Part shown: piece by piece, positions 18,988-28,338 of the stretch
How the letters are laid out: each line of letters opens with the position of its first letter
How positions within the stretch are numbered: the stretch's first letter is position 1
Assembly: GCA_020849295.1 (NCBI GenBank)
Contig: JADLGN010000020.1
Span: 1 to 64,000, forward strand
Reading direction: 5' to 3'
Source of the DNA: Bacteroidia bacterium
Lineage (GTDB): Bacteria > Bacteroidota > Bacteroidia > NS11-12g > UBA9320
DNA: 64,000 nucleotides
The notes under the pieces: generated by a model
Databases searched by the model: none
What the model was told of the DNA's origin: nothing
The model's input: only the letters and a program-made list of their open reading frames with translations
Translations under genes and position numbers: made by a program

Positions 18988-19674
18988 CTATATATTCAAG
19001 TATTTTGTCGTTAAAATTTCCATACCTAAAGTTGCATTTTCTTTTATATGAATTACTTTCTTATCAAATTTAAAATCAGGAATATTTGGGTCAATATAGT
19101 ATATCTCAGTATTTTGTTTTGCATAATGCAAAAGTGATGCAGCCGGATAAACCACCATAGATGTACCGATTATTATTAATATATCAGCGTCTTGTACTTG
19201 ATTAATTGAATCCGTAAATAAATCTACCTGCTCTCCAAACCATACTATATGCGGTCTTAATTGACTTCCTAGTTCACAATAATCTCCAATATTAAGTTGA
19301 GAACCTTTTATTTCATAAACCAAATCTGGGTTTGCAGTACTTCTACTTTTGCTCAACTCTCCATGCAGGTGAATAATATTTTCAGAACCTGCCCTTTCGT
19401 GCAGATTATCTACATTTTGTGTAATTACAGTTACATCAAAATAGTGTTGCAAATTTGCTACAAGAAAATGTGCTTTGTTGGGTTCTGCTTCAATCATATT
19501 TAATCTTCTCATATTATAAAATTCGAGTACCAGAGCAGGATTCTTTTCCCAACCACTTATACTGGCTACCTCCATAATATCATATCCTTCCCATAAACCG
19601 CCGGCATCTCTAAACGTACTTATTCCACTTTCTGCACTTATTCCGGCTCCTGATAATACTGCAATTTTTTTCAT
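18988..19674 (-). CDS. cobB: NAD-dependent protein deacylase (sirtuin), SIRT5-like
   Basis: A 228-residue sirtuin. NAD-binding GAGISAESGISTFRD (9-23), TQNVDNLHERAG and the catalytic His in IHLHGEL are present. Tyr53 and Arg56 (FYNMRR) match the Tyr-x-x-Arg pair that in SIRT5/CobB binds succinyl- or malonyl-lysine. The usual zinc Cys-x-x-Cys pairs are missing; SRSTANPD stands where the first would be. Deacylation of acyl-lysines is therefore expected, but the structural zinc appears lost, as in some short bacterial sirtuins. Confidence 0.9.
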   Translation of the reverse strand: MKKIAVLSGAGISAESGISTFRDAGGLWEGYDIMEVASISGWEKNPALVLEFYNMRRLNMIEAEPNKAHFLVANLQHYFDVTVITQNVDNLHERAGSENIIHLHGELSKSRSTANPDLVYEIKGSQLNIGDYCELGSQLRPHIVWFGEQVDLFTDSINQVQDADILIIIGTSMVVYPAASLLHYAKQNTEIYYIDPNIPDFKFDKKVIHIKENATLGMEILTTKYLNI

Positions 19675-19721
19675 TTATTTAAAAATTACTTTTTTTTGAT
19701 ACTTATTCTATCGTAAAATAT

Positions 19722-21461
19722 CTAAGTATTTCCAACCTGCTGTCGCCACATTGCATAATACAACCCTTTTAGGTTTAATAACTCGCTGTGATTACCTTCT
19801 TCTATAATTCTACCTTTTTCGAGAACAAAAATTTTGTCGGCATGCATTATTGTGCTTAGTCTGTGAGCAATAAGAATTGTAATTATATTACGAATATCAT
19901 TTATTTCTTTTATAGTTTGTGTAATTTCTTCTTCAGTTATACTATCAAGTGAAGATGTTGCTTCGTCAAAAACCAAAAGTGAAGGTTTTCTAAGTAATGC
20001 TCTTGCAATTGATAATCTCTGTTTTTCGCCACCTGATACTTTTACTCCTCCTTCTCCTATTGTAGTATTTATGCCTTTTTCGGCACGATTTAGCAATTTT
20101 ATACAGCTTGATTTTTCAAGAACTTCCATTATCTGTTCGTCAGTAGCAGTGGGGTTTACAAATAGTAAGTTTTCTTTTATTGTACCTGCAAACAACTGCG
20201 TATCTTGAGTTACAAGCCCTATTTTTTCTCTTAGATTATCAAGATTTATATCTTTAGAATTTAAATTCCCATAAAAAATTTCGCCCTCGCCAGGTTGATA
20301 TAGTCCTACAAGAAGTTTTACAAGGGTAGTTTTCCCTGAGCCACTGGGTCCTGCAAATGCAATAGTTTCGCCTTTTTTTGCCTTAAAATTTATATTATTT
20401 AGTGCATTTTGTACATTTGATTGATGTCGGAATGATACATTTCTAAATTCAATTTCATTTAGTCCGTTTAATGGTTGAGGATTTGCAGGTTTTTGTTCAA
20501 TTGGTTTATTAAGTATTGATTTAAAATTATTAAGAGAAACTTCAGCTTCTCTATAAATAAGAATAATGTTTCCTAATTCTTGTAATGGATTGAAAAGAAA
20601 AAATGAATAAAAAAGAAATGTAAAATATTGACCTGCAGAAATTTCTTTCCCAAATATAAGAATCAACAAAACCATAATCATTACGCTTCGTACAAATTGA
20701 ACAGTGGTTCCCTGCATAAAACCAAGACTTCTAATAAATTTTACCTTTTTTAGCTCAAGTTTTAGTATTTCAAAAGTTGTTTTGTTCAATCTGTTTATTT
20801 CTTGATTGGCAAGTCCAAGACTTTTTACCAGCTCTATATTTCTAAGAGATTCTGTTGTGCTGCCTGCCAATGCTGTTGTATATCCAACAATTTTTTGCTG
20901 CATTATTTTAATTCTTTTACTGAAATAACCGCTTAACAAACCAATAACAATAATAGCAAGCACATAAACCAAAGCCACAACCCATGTAATACTTATTGCA
21001 TATATCATTACAAAAATTAATCCCACAGCACTTGTAAAAAGTACCCCAATAAAAGCCAATAATAATTTTTCAATATCAACTCTTACTTTCTGCAAAATTG
21101 AAAGAGTTTCGCCACTTCTTTGGTCTTCAAAAACCTGATATGGCAATTGCAGGCTGTGTTTTATACCATCAGCATATATTTTAGCTCCAAGTTTTTGAAT
21201 AATAACATTTGTAAAATAATCTTGAAAATTTTTTGCTATTCGCGATACCATTGCTACACCTATTGAACAACTAACCCAAAATATTGCTCTATTTATATAT
21301 TCGCTTTTACTCAATTTATCAAATTTTGTAATAATATCATCTACAATATGACCTGTAATATAGGGGTCAAGCAAAGAAAAGCATTGGTTTATTGCTGCCA
21401 AACTAAGTGCTAGAGCAAGCAATTTCCAATCGGATAAGAGATATTTTTTTAAAACTCCCAT
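19722..21461 (-). CDS. ABC exporter, fused membrane and ATP-binding domains
   Basis: A 579-residue half-transporter of the MsbA/LmrA architecture. Six membrane helices lie in about residues 15-300, and an ATPase domain follows. Walker A GPSGSGKTT starts at 371, the Q-loop is VTQDTQ, the signature VSGGE begins near 475, Walker B LLVFDE is near 495-500, and the H-loop histidine is about 533. It probably works as a homodimer exporting lipid or drug-like substrates; the substrate is unknown. It sits in a run with a DMT transporter (33-base gap) and a sirtuin (47-base gap). Confidence 0.92.
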   Translation of the reverse strand: MGVLKKYLLSDWKLLALALSLAAINQCFSLLDPYITGHIVDDIITKFDKLSKSEYINRAIFWVSCSIGVAMVSRIAKNFQDYFTNVIIQKLGAKIYADGIKHSLQLPYQVFEDQRSGETLSILQKVRVDIEKLLLAFIGVLFTSAVGLIFVMIYAISITWVVALVYVLAIIVIGLLSGYFSKRIKIMQQKIVGYTTALAGSTTESLRNIELVKSLGLANQEINRLNKTTFEILKLELKKVKFIRSLGFMQGTTVQFVRSVMIMVLLILIFGKEISAGQYFTFLFYSFFLFNPLQELGNIILIYREAEVSLNNFKSILNKPIEQKPANPQPLNGLNEIEFRNVSFRHQSNVQNALNNINFKAKKGETIAFAGPSGSGKTTLVKLLVGLYQPGEGEIFYGNLNSKDINLDNLREKIGLVTQDTQLFAGTIKENLLFVNPTATDEQIMEVLEKSSCIKLLNRAEKGINTTIGEGGVKVSGGEKQRLSIARALLRKPSLLVFDEATSSLDSITEEEITQTIKEINDIRNIITILIAHRLSTIMHADKIFVLEKGRIIEEGNHSELLNLKGLYYAMWRQQVGNT

Positions 21462-21494
21462 TTTTTATGCATCAACAAGTTTTTATTAAACATA

Positions 21495-22385
21495 TTATTT
21501 CACAAATTCGTTTTTAAAGCTTTTGAAAAAAATAAAAATACGGTCAGAAAACAAATTAAGTATTATACCCAAAACCACAATAATTATTCCTATCCACGAA
21601 TTAAATGTAGGGATTTCGTTAAAAAAAATAATGCCATTGGCTACTGCATATACAATACCCAGATTTGTGTAAACCGCTATATTTCCTACCTTCTCGTTTT
21701 GATAAGCAATAGTAAGATAATATTGTGCTGCTTGAGTAAGAACTGCCATTATTAATATCAAAAACCAATCATTAAACGATGGGATAATAAATCCGCCATT
21801 AATGAGAAGTACAATTGAACAAATTGGTATTGCCATTATCGGAAAATATATCATAATAATGTTTGGATTGTATGCTGCACTTATTTTTCTTATACAATTA
21901 TAAGCTCCTGCTGCAGCTACCGATGCTCCCATGCCAAAGAGTAAGCCACTATTGTGAATATTAAATGTATTAAAAATACCTTTGTCATGTTGTGTAATTA
22001 ATATTCCTGCAAAGCATATAAATAGAAAAAACCACTGTATTTTGTAAAATTTTTCTTTAAGAAAAAGATAGCCAAAAAAAGTAGTAAAAAATGGAGTAAG
22101 ATAATGAACCAAAGTTGCAGTGGCAAGAGGTAAATAATGCAAGCTTTTAAAAAAAAATATTAATGAAAACGTACCTAAAAGCCCTCTTAAATACAGAATA
22201 GGATTTTTGTTGCCAAATACACTCAATCTAAGTTTTTTTATTATAAAATAGCTTGTAATAAGGGTAAAAACGGAACGAAACAAAGCAAGTTCGACTGCAG
22301 GAATATGCGAAAGCATTTTTACAAGTACATTCATTGCCGAAAAAAACAATGTAGCTATCAATATACTTTTTACTCCTTTTGTCAT
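21495..22385 (-). CDS. DMT superfamily transporter (EamA family)
   Basis: A 296-residue protein with about ten hydrophobic helices in two EamA-type halves. The first half has LFRSVFTLITSYFI and PLATATLVHYLTPFFTTFFG; the second half has AVYTNLGIVYAVANGIIFF. EamA proteins export or take up metabolites across the inner membrane, and the substrate is not predictable. The start lies 3 bases after the stop of the neighbouring secreted-protein gene, so co-transcription is near certain. Confidence 0.88.
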   Translation of the reverse strand: MTKGVKSILIATLFFSAMNVLVKMLSHIPAVELALFRSVFTLITSYFIIKKLRLSVFGNKNPILYLRGLLGTFSLIFFFKSLHYLPLATATLVHYLTPFFTTFFGYLFLKEKFYKIQWFFLFICFAGILITQHDKGIFNTFNIHNSGLLFGMGASVAAAGAYNCIRKISAAYNPNIIMIYFPIMAIPICSIVLLINGGFIIPSFNDWFLILIMAVLTQAAQYYLTIAYQNEKVGNIAVYTNLGIVYAVANGIIFFNEIPTFNSWIGIIIVVLGIILNLFSDRIFIFFKSFKNEFVK

Positions 22386-22388
22386 TTT

Positions 22389-23522
22389 TTAATATTTTGT
22401 TATTATTAAATGACCATGTCCGGCTTCGTTTGTTAATATCAAATAGTATAATCCATTTTTAAGTAAAAACTGTGAGGTATAATTATTTTTATTCAAACTA
22501 TCTTCACCTATAATTCTACCTCTAAAATCTATCAAAGTAATATTTAAATTTTGATTTGAATTTTTTAATGATACTATAATTCCTGAATCGTTGTATTCAA
22601 TATCTACCAATTTATTCAGTTCTTTTAAAACTCCAATTTTTGATGTTTTTATTATGTTTTTCAAGCTTCCTTCATAGAGTTTCATTCCATCAAAAATCTG
22701 ATGATATTCATCTGTAATATAAATATCATCATTATTAACAAATGAAATTGCTTCTTTTTGTGAAATAAATCCAAGGTCAACTGTCAATAATTTTCCTTTA
22801 AAAAATTTATCTTTAGTAAATTCATAAAATACGAAAATCTTATCAGAAGACAGTAGAACTAATTTTTTATTGTCTGGCGATAAAGCTGCTGATGTAACCC
22901 ACCAAAGTTCTTTAAAACCATCTCCTGTTTTAAAACTATCAATTAATTCTGCTTTATGCTTACCTTCTATTGCTGGCAGTTTATACATATAAGTATATCC
23001 TGTAAATGGGCTTGTATAATTTTTTGTAAATAAATAAATGAACTTATTAAAATAAATCATTGCTTCAGCATCAAAGTTTTTATTGCTTGCCGATGGAGGA
23101 AACTCTTGTTGATTTGAATAGTAAAATTCTATTATTTTTGGTATTGCTGTATCTGATGATAAATATACAGGATTTGAAATCATATATATTTTTAGGTCTT
23201 TTCGGTTGTTATCATTATTGCCAAAATCTCCAATAAAAATATTCGAATCTCCATCATTGCTTATATCTTCCCAGTCAATATTTACTGCATTTTTTATAAA
23301 AACCTTTCTTAAAATATTAGCAAAAGTATCTATTTGATAAATTACCGGTTCATTACCACTATCGTTGTGTGTCCATATAAAATTATTGCCGAAAGCAGTA
23401 ATACCCGACGTTTCGCTTACCTGAGATGGTAATTTTGTGATTTCCCTCAACAATACAGACTGAGAGAATAATTCGTTTGAAAATATTAATAAGTAGCAAA
23501 AAATTATTTTGAAACCATTCAA
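22389..23522 (-). CDS. Secreted protein with probable T9SS C-terminal sorting domain
   Basis: A 377-residue protein with an N-terminal signal peptide (about 1-20, ending LFSQ) and a beta-rich body resembling a propeller (SETSGITAFGNNFIWTHND, WEDISNDGDSNIFIGDFGN, YVTDEYHQ-like strands). A C-terminal segment at about 310-377 (LITLIDFRGRIIGE-like strands, LKNGLYYLILTNEAG) looks like a T9SS type A sorting domain. It is likely displayed or released at the cell surface. The enzymatic role is unknown. It lies 25 bases downstream of mdh and 3 bases before the EamA gene. Confidence 0.72.
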   Translation of the reverse strand: MNGFKIIFCYLLIFSNELFSQSVLLREITKLPSQVSETSGITAFGNNFIWTHNDSGNEPVIYQIDTFANILRKVFIKNAVNIDWEDISNDGDSNIFIGDFGNNDNNRKDLKIYMISNPVYLSSDTAIPKIIEFYYSNQQEFPPSASNKNFDAEAMIYFNKFIYLFTKNYTSPFTGYTYMYKLPAIEGKHKAELIDSFKTGDGFKELWWVTSAALSPDNKKLVLLSSDKIFVFYEFTKDKFFKGKLLTVDLGFISQKEAISFVNNDDIYITDEYHQIFDGMKLYEGSLKNIIKTSKIGVLKELNKLVDIEYNDSGIIVSLKNSNQNLNITLIDFRGRIIGEDSLNKNNYTSQFLLKNGLYYLILTNEAGHGHLIITKY

Positions 23523-23547
23523 AATTTCTGCATATTTTAATTATTTA

Positions 23548-24468
23548 TTATAAAACACTGTTCATGTTTCTTACTGCATCAGCACTTTTTGCAAATGCTG
23601 ATTTTTCATACTCATTTAGCTCCAATTCAATTATTTTTTCCCAGCCATTTTTACCTACAACTACCGGTACACCTAAGCAAATATCGCTTTGTCCATATTC
23701 GCCATTCAAATATACACAACATGGGAAAAGTCGTTTTTGATCATTTATTACACTGTCAACTAATGAAGCAATTGCAGCACCTGGGGCATACCAAGCCGAT
23801 GTTCCTAATAATCCTGTAAGAGTTGCTCCGCCAACCATTGTGTCGGCAGCTACTTGTTTTAATATATCATTATTTGCAAATGCTGAAACACTCACACCAT
23901 TATATGATGCTTTGCTTATAAGTGGTATCATTGTTGTATCTCCATGACCGCCTATTACCATTCCGTCAACATCATTAGAAGAACAATTCAAAGCTAAGGA
24001 AAGGTAACATTTAAATCTTGCACTATCAAGAATACCTCCCATTCCAATTATTCTGTTTTTGGGCAATCCGCTTGATTTCAAAGAAAGATATGTCATAGTA
24101 TCCATAGGGTTGCTAACAATAATTATTACCGCATTTGGCGAATGTTTTAGTACATTCATTGTTACATCTTTCACAATTCCTGCATTAATTCCAATTAGTT
24201 CTTCACGTGTCATTCCTGGTTTACGAGGTATTCCACTTGTAATCACTACCACATCGCTATTGGCTGTTTTGCTGTAATCGCCTGTAGTTCCAATTATTTT
24301 GGTATTAAAGCCATTAAGAGTAGCAGTTTGCATCATATCAAGAGCTTTGCCTTCAGCAAATCCTTGCTTAATATCTAACAAAACTATTTCACTGCCTATT
24401 CTTCTGCATGCCATTGCATCTGCTGCTGTTGCACCAACATTTCCTGCTCCTATTACACTTATTTTCAT
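23548..24468 (-). CDS. mdh: Malate dehydrogenase
   Basis: A 306-residue LDH-like NAD-dependent malate dehydrogenase interconverting malate and oxaloacetate. It shows the Rossmann loop GAGNVGAT (7-14), acidic Asp32 for NAD, substrate arginines Arg82 and Arg88 (RKPGMTR) and Arg151, and catalytic His175 (GGHGDT). Arg82 in the mobile loop supports malate rather than lactate specificity. It is the first gene of the minus-strand run ending at pabB and carries a TAnnTTTG box upstream. It complements the malic enzyme MaeB at 2.5 kb. Confidence 0.95.
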   Translation of the reverse strand: MKISVIGAGNVGATAADAMACRRIGSEIVLLDIKQGFAEGKALDMMQTATLNGFNTKIIGTTGDYSKTANSDVVVITSGIPRKPGMTREELIGINAGIVKDVTMNVLKHSPNAVIIIVSNPMDTMTYLSLKSSGLPKNRIIGMGGILDSARFKCYLSLALNCSSNDVDGMVIGGHGDTTMIPLISKASYNGVSVSAFANNDILKQVAADTMVGGATLTGLLGTSAWYAPGAAIASLVDSVINDQKRLFPCCVYLNGEYGQSDICLGVPVVVGKNGWEKIIELELNEYEKSAFAKSADAVRNMNSVL

Positions 24469-24507
24469 TGTTTTAAAAAATTAATTATTTGTTTGACTTA
24501 TTTCAGG

Positions 24508-24515
24508 CAAATCTA
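24508..24515 (-). promoter_or_regulatory. -7 promoter box (TAGATTTG) of mdh
   Basis: Minus-strand TAGATTTG is an exact TAnnTTTG match, ending 39 bases before the mdh ATG. No -33 TTG is seen. Confidence 0.45.
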
Positions 24516-24556
24516 CATATTTTTAAAGTTGAATAGTAAAACTATTTTAAAAATAA

Positions 24557-24587
24557 TTGTGTTTAAAAGTAATATTAAATTATATTG
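24557..24587 (+). promoter_or_regulatory. Promoter (TTG - 21 bases - TATATTG) of the Calx-beta gene
   Basis: TTG at 24557-24559 is 21 bases before TATATTG at 24581-24587, close to the Bacteroidota -33/-7 arrangement but with a one-base shorter -7 element. An alternative in-frame TTG start at 24585 overlaps this element, supporting ATG 24597 as the true start. Confidence 0.4.
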
Positions 24588-24596
24588 CATATTAAA

Positions 24597-27500
24597 ATGA
24601 GGTTAATATCACTGTATTTAAGTTTAATTGTTTCTACTTTGTCATTTTCGCAAGTTCCTGTTAGCGGAAAATTCGTTGGTAAGATAGTACCAAAAATAAT
24701 AGGTTCGGGTGATACTACGCGACTTCCGTTTGTTTTCAGAGGCGAAATTTCTGGTCTTTCTTCAAAAACTAAATACAAGTATTATGTGAAAGCTATAAAT
24801 TATGCTGATTTTAAAAATTCATCTACTACCGGTGCAGGATATCCAATATTAATTGATACTACAAAAAATTGGAGATATACAACCAATCCCGGTTTTACCG
24901 GCTCACAAGTAAATGATACTTTTACAACAGATGCTTCAGGAAAATTTCAACATTGGTTTTCATTTTTCTACTATGTTGATAGTCGTTTTACAGCCGGAAA
25001 ATATATTTATCCTATGATTATTTTACAAAAAGTAGGTGAAAGCACTATTGAAAAGTATTATTTGAATGATTCGGTACAAGTAGTAAAATTTGACAAAACA
25101 AATGATGGTACAAGTGCTACCGGAATTTGGGGCAAAAGCGGTGCTGACCCCAAAAATATTGTAGTATTTTATGATAAAGTAAATGGATCATCAAGACCTG
25201 TTACAGTTACTTATGTTGAAAACGAAGTAATTACAGGATATAGATTATGCAGATATTATACCCAAAATGTAGAAGGAAAAACAAGAACATGGGGAACACT
25301 TTTGCCAAACAAACTTGATAGCGGTATTAGGCGAGTTGAGTTATATTATTATAAAACAAATAAACTGTTGTGGAGTAAAACTTCAAAAAACGGAACTTGG
25401 GCTAAAAGTGCCAAAAGTACTGTAAATCCAACAGGTGGGGTTAATTCACCCATATTTTTTGATGATTATGAATTGCAGTTGTCTGAACCTGTTTTTGAAT
25501 TTACATTAAAAAACCTTTCAATAAGTGAAGGAACGCCTAAAACTAATGTAATTGTTACAAGAAAATACGCTAACGAAATGGAAAGTAAAGTAACATTAAA
25601 TATTAATGACATTTCCGCAAAAAACGGCTCAGGTCTTGATTACAGTTCAATTACTTCTAAACTTATTTCTTATAACAATGGTCCATCGGCAAGTGATACT
25701 ACAGTAATATCAATAAATAATGATGTGATTTGCGAAGGGAATGAATCATTTGTTTGCATGCTACAATCGCCCAGCAATTGCGTAATTGGTGCTAATGCTA
25801 CTCAAGATATAACCATAACAGACAATGATAGGGTAAGTATTTATTTTAATCCAAAAACTATATCTGCCCTTGAAGGAAATACAACTGTTGTAGCAAAAGT
25901 TAGGCTTAATTTACAAATAGAAAATCCTGTTAGTTTCAGGATATTTACCAAATATGTTGGGAAAACTACCTCAATCCCAAATGAATTAACTTATTTTAAC
26001 AATAATAATGACACCTTAGTTACTGTAAATTCTACAACAACACCTTATATTGATATACCTATAAATATTAACTTAAAAGACGAAATAATACAAGACAAAG
26101 CAGATACACTAAAATTAGTAATAAGAAAAAATACAGGATATTCAAGCATATACGCTGATAGTATTCTTACACTTTCAATAAAAGACAACGACAGTAATGC
26201 AACTGTTCAGTTTGAAACTCAAAAACTCTCTGTACTTGAGAATGAAATTAATCCCAGATTTTTAATAAAACTTACAAATTACAACAATAATATTTCTGAT
26301 TTTAACTTAAAATTTGAACCTACACTTTCTACAGCAATTTTAGGAACTGATTTTTATTTTTCACCCACTTCACAAGATTTAAGTCTTACATCAGGTGTAA
26401 CAGAAAAGTATATCTATTATCAACCAATAAACGACAGCAAAAGAGAAGTTACCAAAACCATAGTTTTTACTTTAAAAAAAATAAAGAATTGCAAAATTGG
26501 AACTTCAGATACCCTCAGAATAAAATTAATTGATAACGATATACCTCTTTATCCAATAAATAAAATAAATAAGGTAAATATTACTTCAGGAATTCCAGAT
26601 TCTATAAATGTATATTGCTGTATAAGCGGCTTAGTACTCGAAACTAATAAGAGAACTATAGGATATACTTTTACTGTAAATGACCGTACAGGAGGTTGCC
26701 AAATTTTTTCGGCAGGAAAAACATTAAACTATATACCAAAAGAAGGTGATAGCATTATTTTGCAAGGTACACTTACCAATTTAAACGGAATGTTGCAAAT
26801 GATAAATATGGATACAATTTTTCATATTTCATCAGGTAATAAAATTCCTGACCCAATGCTAAATTTTACTGTGAATGAAAGTACACAATCAAAATTGATA
26901 AAAATAGAAACTGTTAGAATTGTAAATCCTGTAGAGTGGCCTACATCCAAACTACCAGCAAATTCAGGCAAAACAGTATATTGCAAAACTGTAGTAGGAA
27001 ATTTTTATTTATATATTGACTCTGAAACAGACATTGATTCTACAGCGTTTCCTGCAGGATTTTATAATATTACTGGTATCGGATTTCAGAGTGACGGAAG
27101 CAATCCTTACACAAGTGGGTATTATCTTGCCCCTCGTAAATTGAGTGATTTTGAACCTTTAAATTCTCCAATAATTAAATTTAAAGATACCATTCAATAT
27201 GTAATTGAAGGTACTGTTGCAAAAGATTCAATTAAAATAGTATGTGAAAAAAACGATCGAGATTTTACAACAAAAATAAAACTGAAAGGCGGAACAGCTA
27301 CTATGGCTATTGATTATACAATGTTTAATACAGAAATTATGCTGTTTACCAAACAAAAACCAAGTAATAGCCTCTCATTTGTAATAGCAGATGATACAGA
27401 AATTGAAAACGATGAAACTATAATATTTGTATTGCGTGAAGTAGCATGGGGTGTTATATTAGACAAAGATTCAATTTATACAGTTATTATAAAAGATAAT

Positions 27501-27752
27501 GAAGTTAATAAAACTCATCAAATTAAGGGAGATGGATTCAAAATTTACCCTATTCCTGCCGATAAATTTGTTAAAATTGAATCAAAAAAAGAAATTTCTG
27601 AAATAGAACTATATAACTTCTTAGGAGAAAAAATGCTTTTAAGAATTTCAGAAAATAAAATATATACCGAAAATCTAAGTTCAGGAATTTATTACTTAAA
27701 TTTTATATGTGATAAAAAAACATATAAATCAAAAATTATTGTAAACCGATAA
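24597..27752 (+). CDS. Large secreted Calx-beta domain protein, T9SS type A cargo
   Basis: A 1051-residue exported protein with a signal peptide (about 1-19, ending SFSQ) and a 270-residue N-terminal beta-rich region. Three Calx-beta domains follow (about 300-410, 415-530 and 535-655, each closing with a DND-type acidic turn). An OB-fold-like segment (about 665-850, TFTVNDRTGGCQIFS) precedes a fourth Calx-beta domain (860-970). The last 75 residues (FKIYPIPADKFVKIE, LSSGIYYLNF) are a T9SS type A sorting domain. Calx-beta modules bind calcium and serve as adhesive spacers, so surface attachment is a reasonable guess. Confidence 0.85.
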   Translation: MRLISLYLSLIVSTLSFSQVPVSGKFVGKIVPKIIGSGDTTRLPFVFRGEISGLSSKTKYKYYVKAINYADFKNSSTTGAGYPILIDTTKNWRYTTNPGFTGSQVNDTFTTDASGKFQHWFSFFYYVDSRFTAGKYIYPMIILQKVGESTIEKYYLNDSVQVVKFDKTNDGTSATGIWGKSGADPKNIVVFYDKVNGSSRPVTVTYVENEVITGYRLCRYYTQNVEGKTRTWGTLLPNKLDSGIRRVELYYYKTNKLLWSKTSKNGTWAKSAKSTVNPTGGVNSPIFFDDYELQLSEPVFEFTLKNLSISEGTPKTNVIVTRKYANEMESKVTLNINDISAKNGSGLDYSSITSKLISYNNGPSASDTTVISINNDVICEGNESFVCMLQSPSNCVIGANATQDITITDNDRVSIYFNPKTISALEGNTTVVAKVRLNLQIENPVSFRIFTKYVGKTTSIPNELTYFNNNNDTLVTVNSTTTPYIDIPININLKDEIIQDKADTLKLVIRKNTGYSSIYADSILTLSIKDNDSNATVQFETQKLSVLENEINPRFLIKLTNYNNNISDFNLKFEPTLSTAILGTDFYFSPTSQDLSLTSGVTEKYIYYQPINDSKREVTKTIVFTLKKIKNCKIGTSDTLRIKLIDNDIPLYPINKINKVNITSGIPDSINVYCCISGLVLETNKRTIGYTFTVNDRTGGCQIFSAGKTLNYIPKEGDSIILQGTLTNLNGMLQMINMDTIFHISSGNKIPDPMLNFTVNESTQSKLIKIETVRIVNPVEWPTSKLPANSGKTVYCKTVVGNFYLYIDSETDIDSTAFPAGFYNITGIGFQSDGSNPYTSGYYLAPRKLSDFEPLNSPIIKFKDTIQYVIEGTVAKDSIKIVCEKNDRDFTTKIKLKGGTATMAIDYTMFNTEIMLFTKQKPSNSLSFVIADDTEIENDETIIFVLREVAWGVILDKDSIYTVIIKDNEVNKTHQIKGDGFKIYPIPADKFVKIESKKEISEIELYNFLGEKMLLRISENKIYTENLSSGIYYLNFICDKKTYKSKIIVNR

Positions 27753-27828
27753 ACAAATTTTAATATATAAAATCCTCCCCCTAAGTTTTTTTGTTTATCA
27801 TGTTAAATTTGAATTTTTATTTAAAAGT

Positions 27829-28338
27829 GTGAAATATAAATTTAAGGCAGAAAAAAACTCATTCTTTAAAAAGATATTGGTGCTTGGATTTTTTCTTAAT
27901 CAAATAGCTGCAAATGCACAGGTAGTGCAGCCTTGCAAAGAACCATTGAGAGAAAATAAATATTTCCAATGTTTTTCATCATTTTATCCGGTTTGCGGTT
28001 GCGATGATGTTACTTACAGAAATGATTGCGAATCATACAATGTTTATGGAGTAAATATTATTAATAGCATTGGGGTTTGTAAAAATGATTTATTCTATGT
28101 TGATTTTTATCCAAACCCATGCAGCGAAAACCTGAATATTTCTGTTGAATTTTTTGAACAGGGAAATTTATCTGTACAGATTTTTGATACTTATGGCAAA
28201 CTCATGTTTTTTTCTCACAGAGGAATGATACACCGATACGATGATTTTATAAGTATTGGCGGATATAAACCCGGATTATACGTAATTGTAGTAATAAGCG
28301 GTAATGTAATGAAATCAGAAAAATTAATGGTTAAATGA
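27829..28338 (+). CDS. Kazal-type protease inhibitor domain protein, T9SS cargo
   Basis: A 169-residue exported protein. The signal peptide (about 1-30, ending ANA) is followed by one Kazal domain with six cysteines (36, 48, 56, 58, 67, 84). The signature PVCGCDDVTYRNDCES has the diagnostic C-x6-Y-x3-C spacing. The last 80 residues (VDFYPNPCSENLNI, KPGLYVIVV) form a T9SS type A sorting domain. Kazal domains inhibit serine proteases. The start is GTG 27829, as no ATG precedes the signal peptide. It lies 76 bases after the Calx-beta gene and overlaps the next start (ATGA). Confidence 0.85.
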   Translation: MKYKFKAEKNSFFKKILVLGFFLNQIAANAQVVQPCKEPLRENKYFQCFSSFYPVCGCDDVTYRNDCESYNVYGVNIINSIGVCKNDLFYVDFYPNPCSENLNISVEFFEQGNLSVQIFDTYGKLMFFSHRGMIHRYDDFISIGGYKPGLYVIVVISGNVMKSEKLMVK

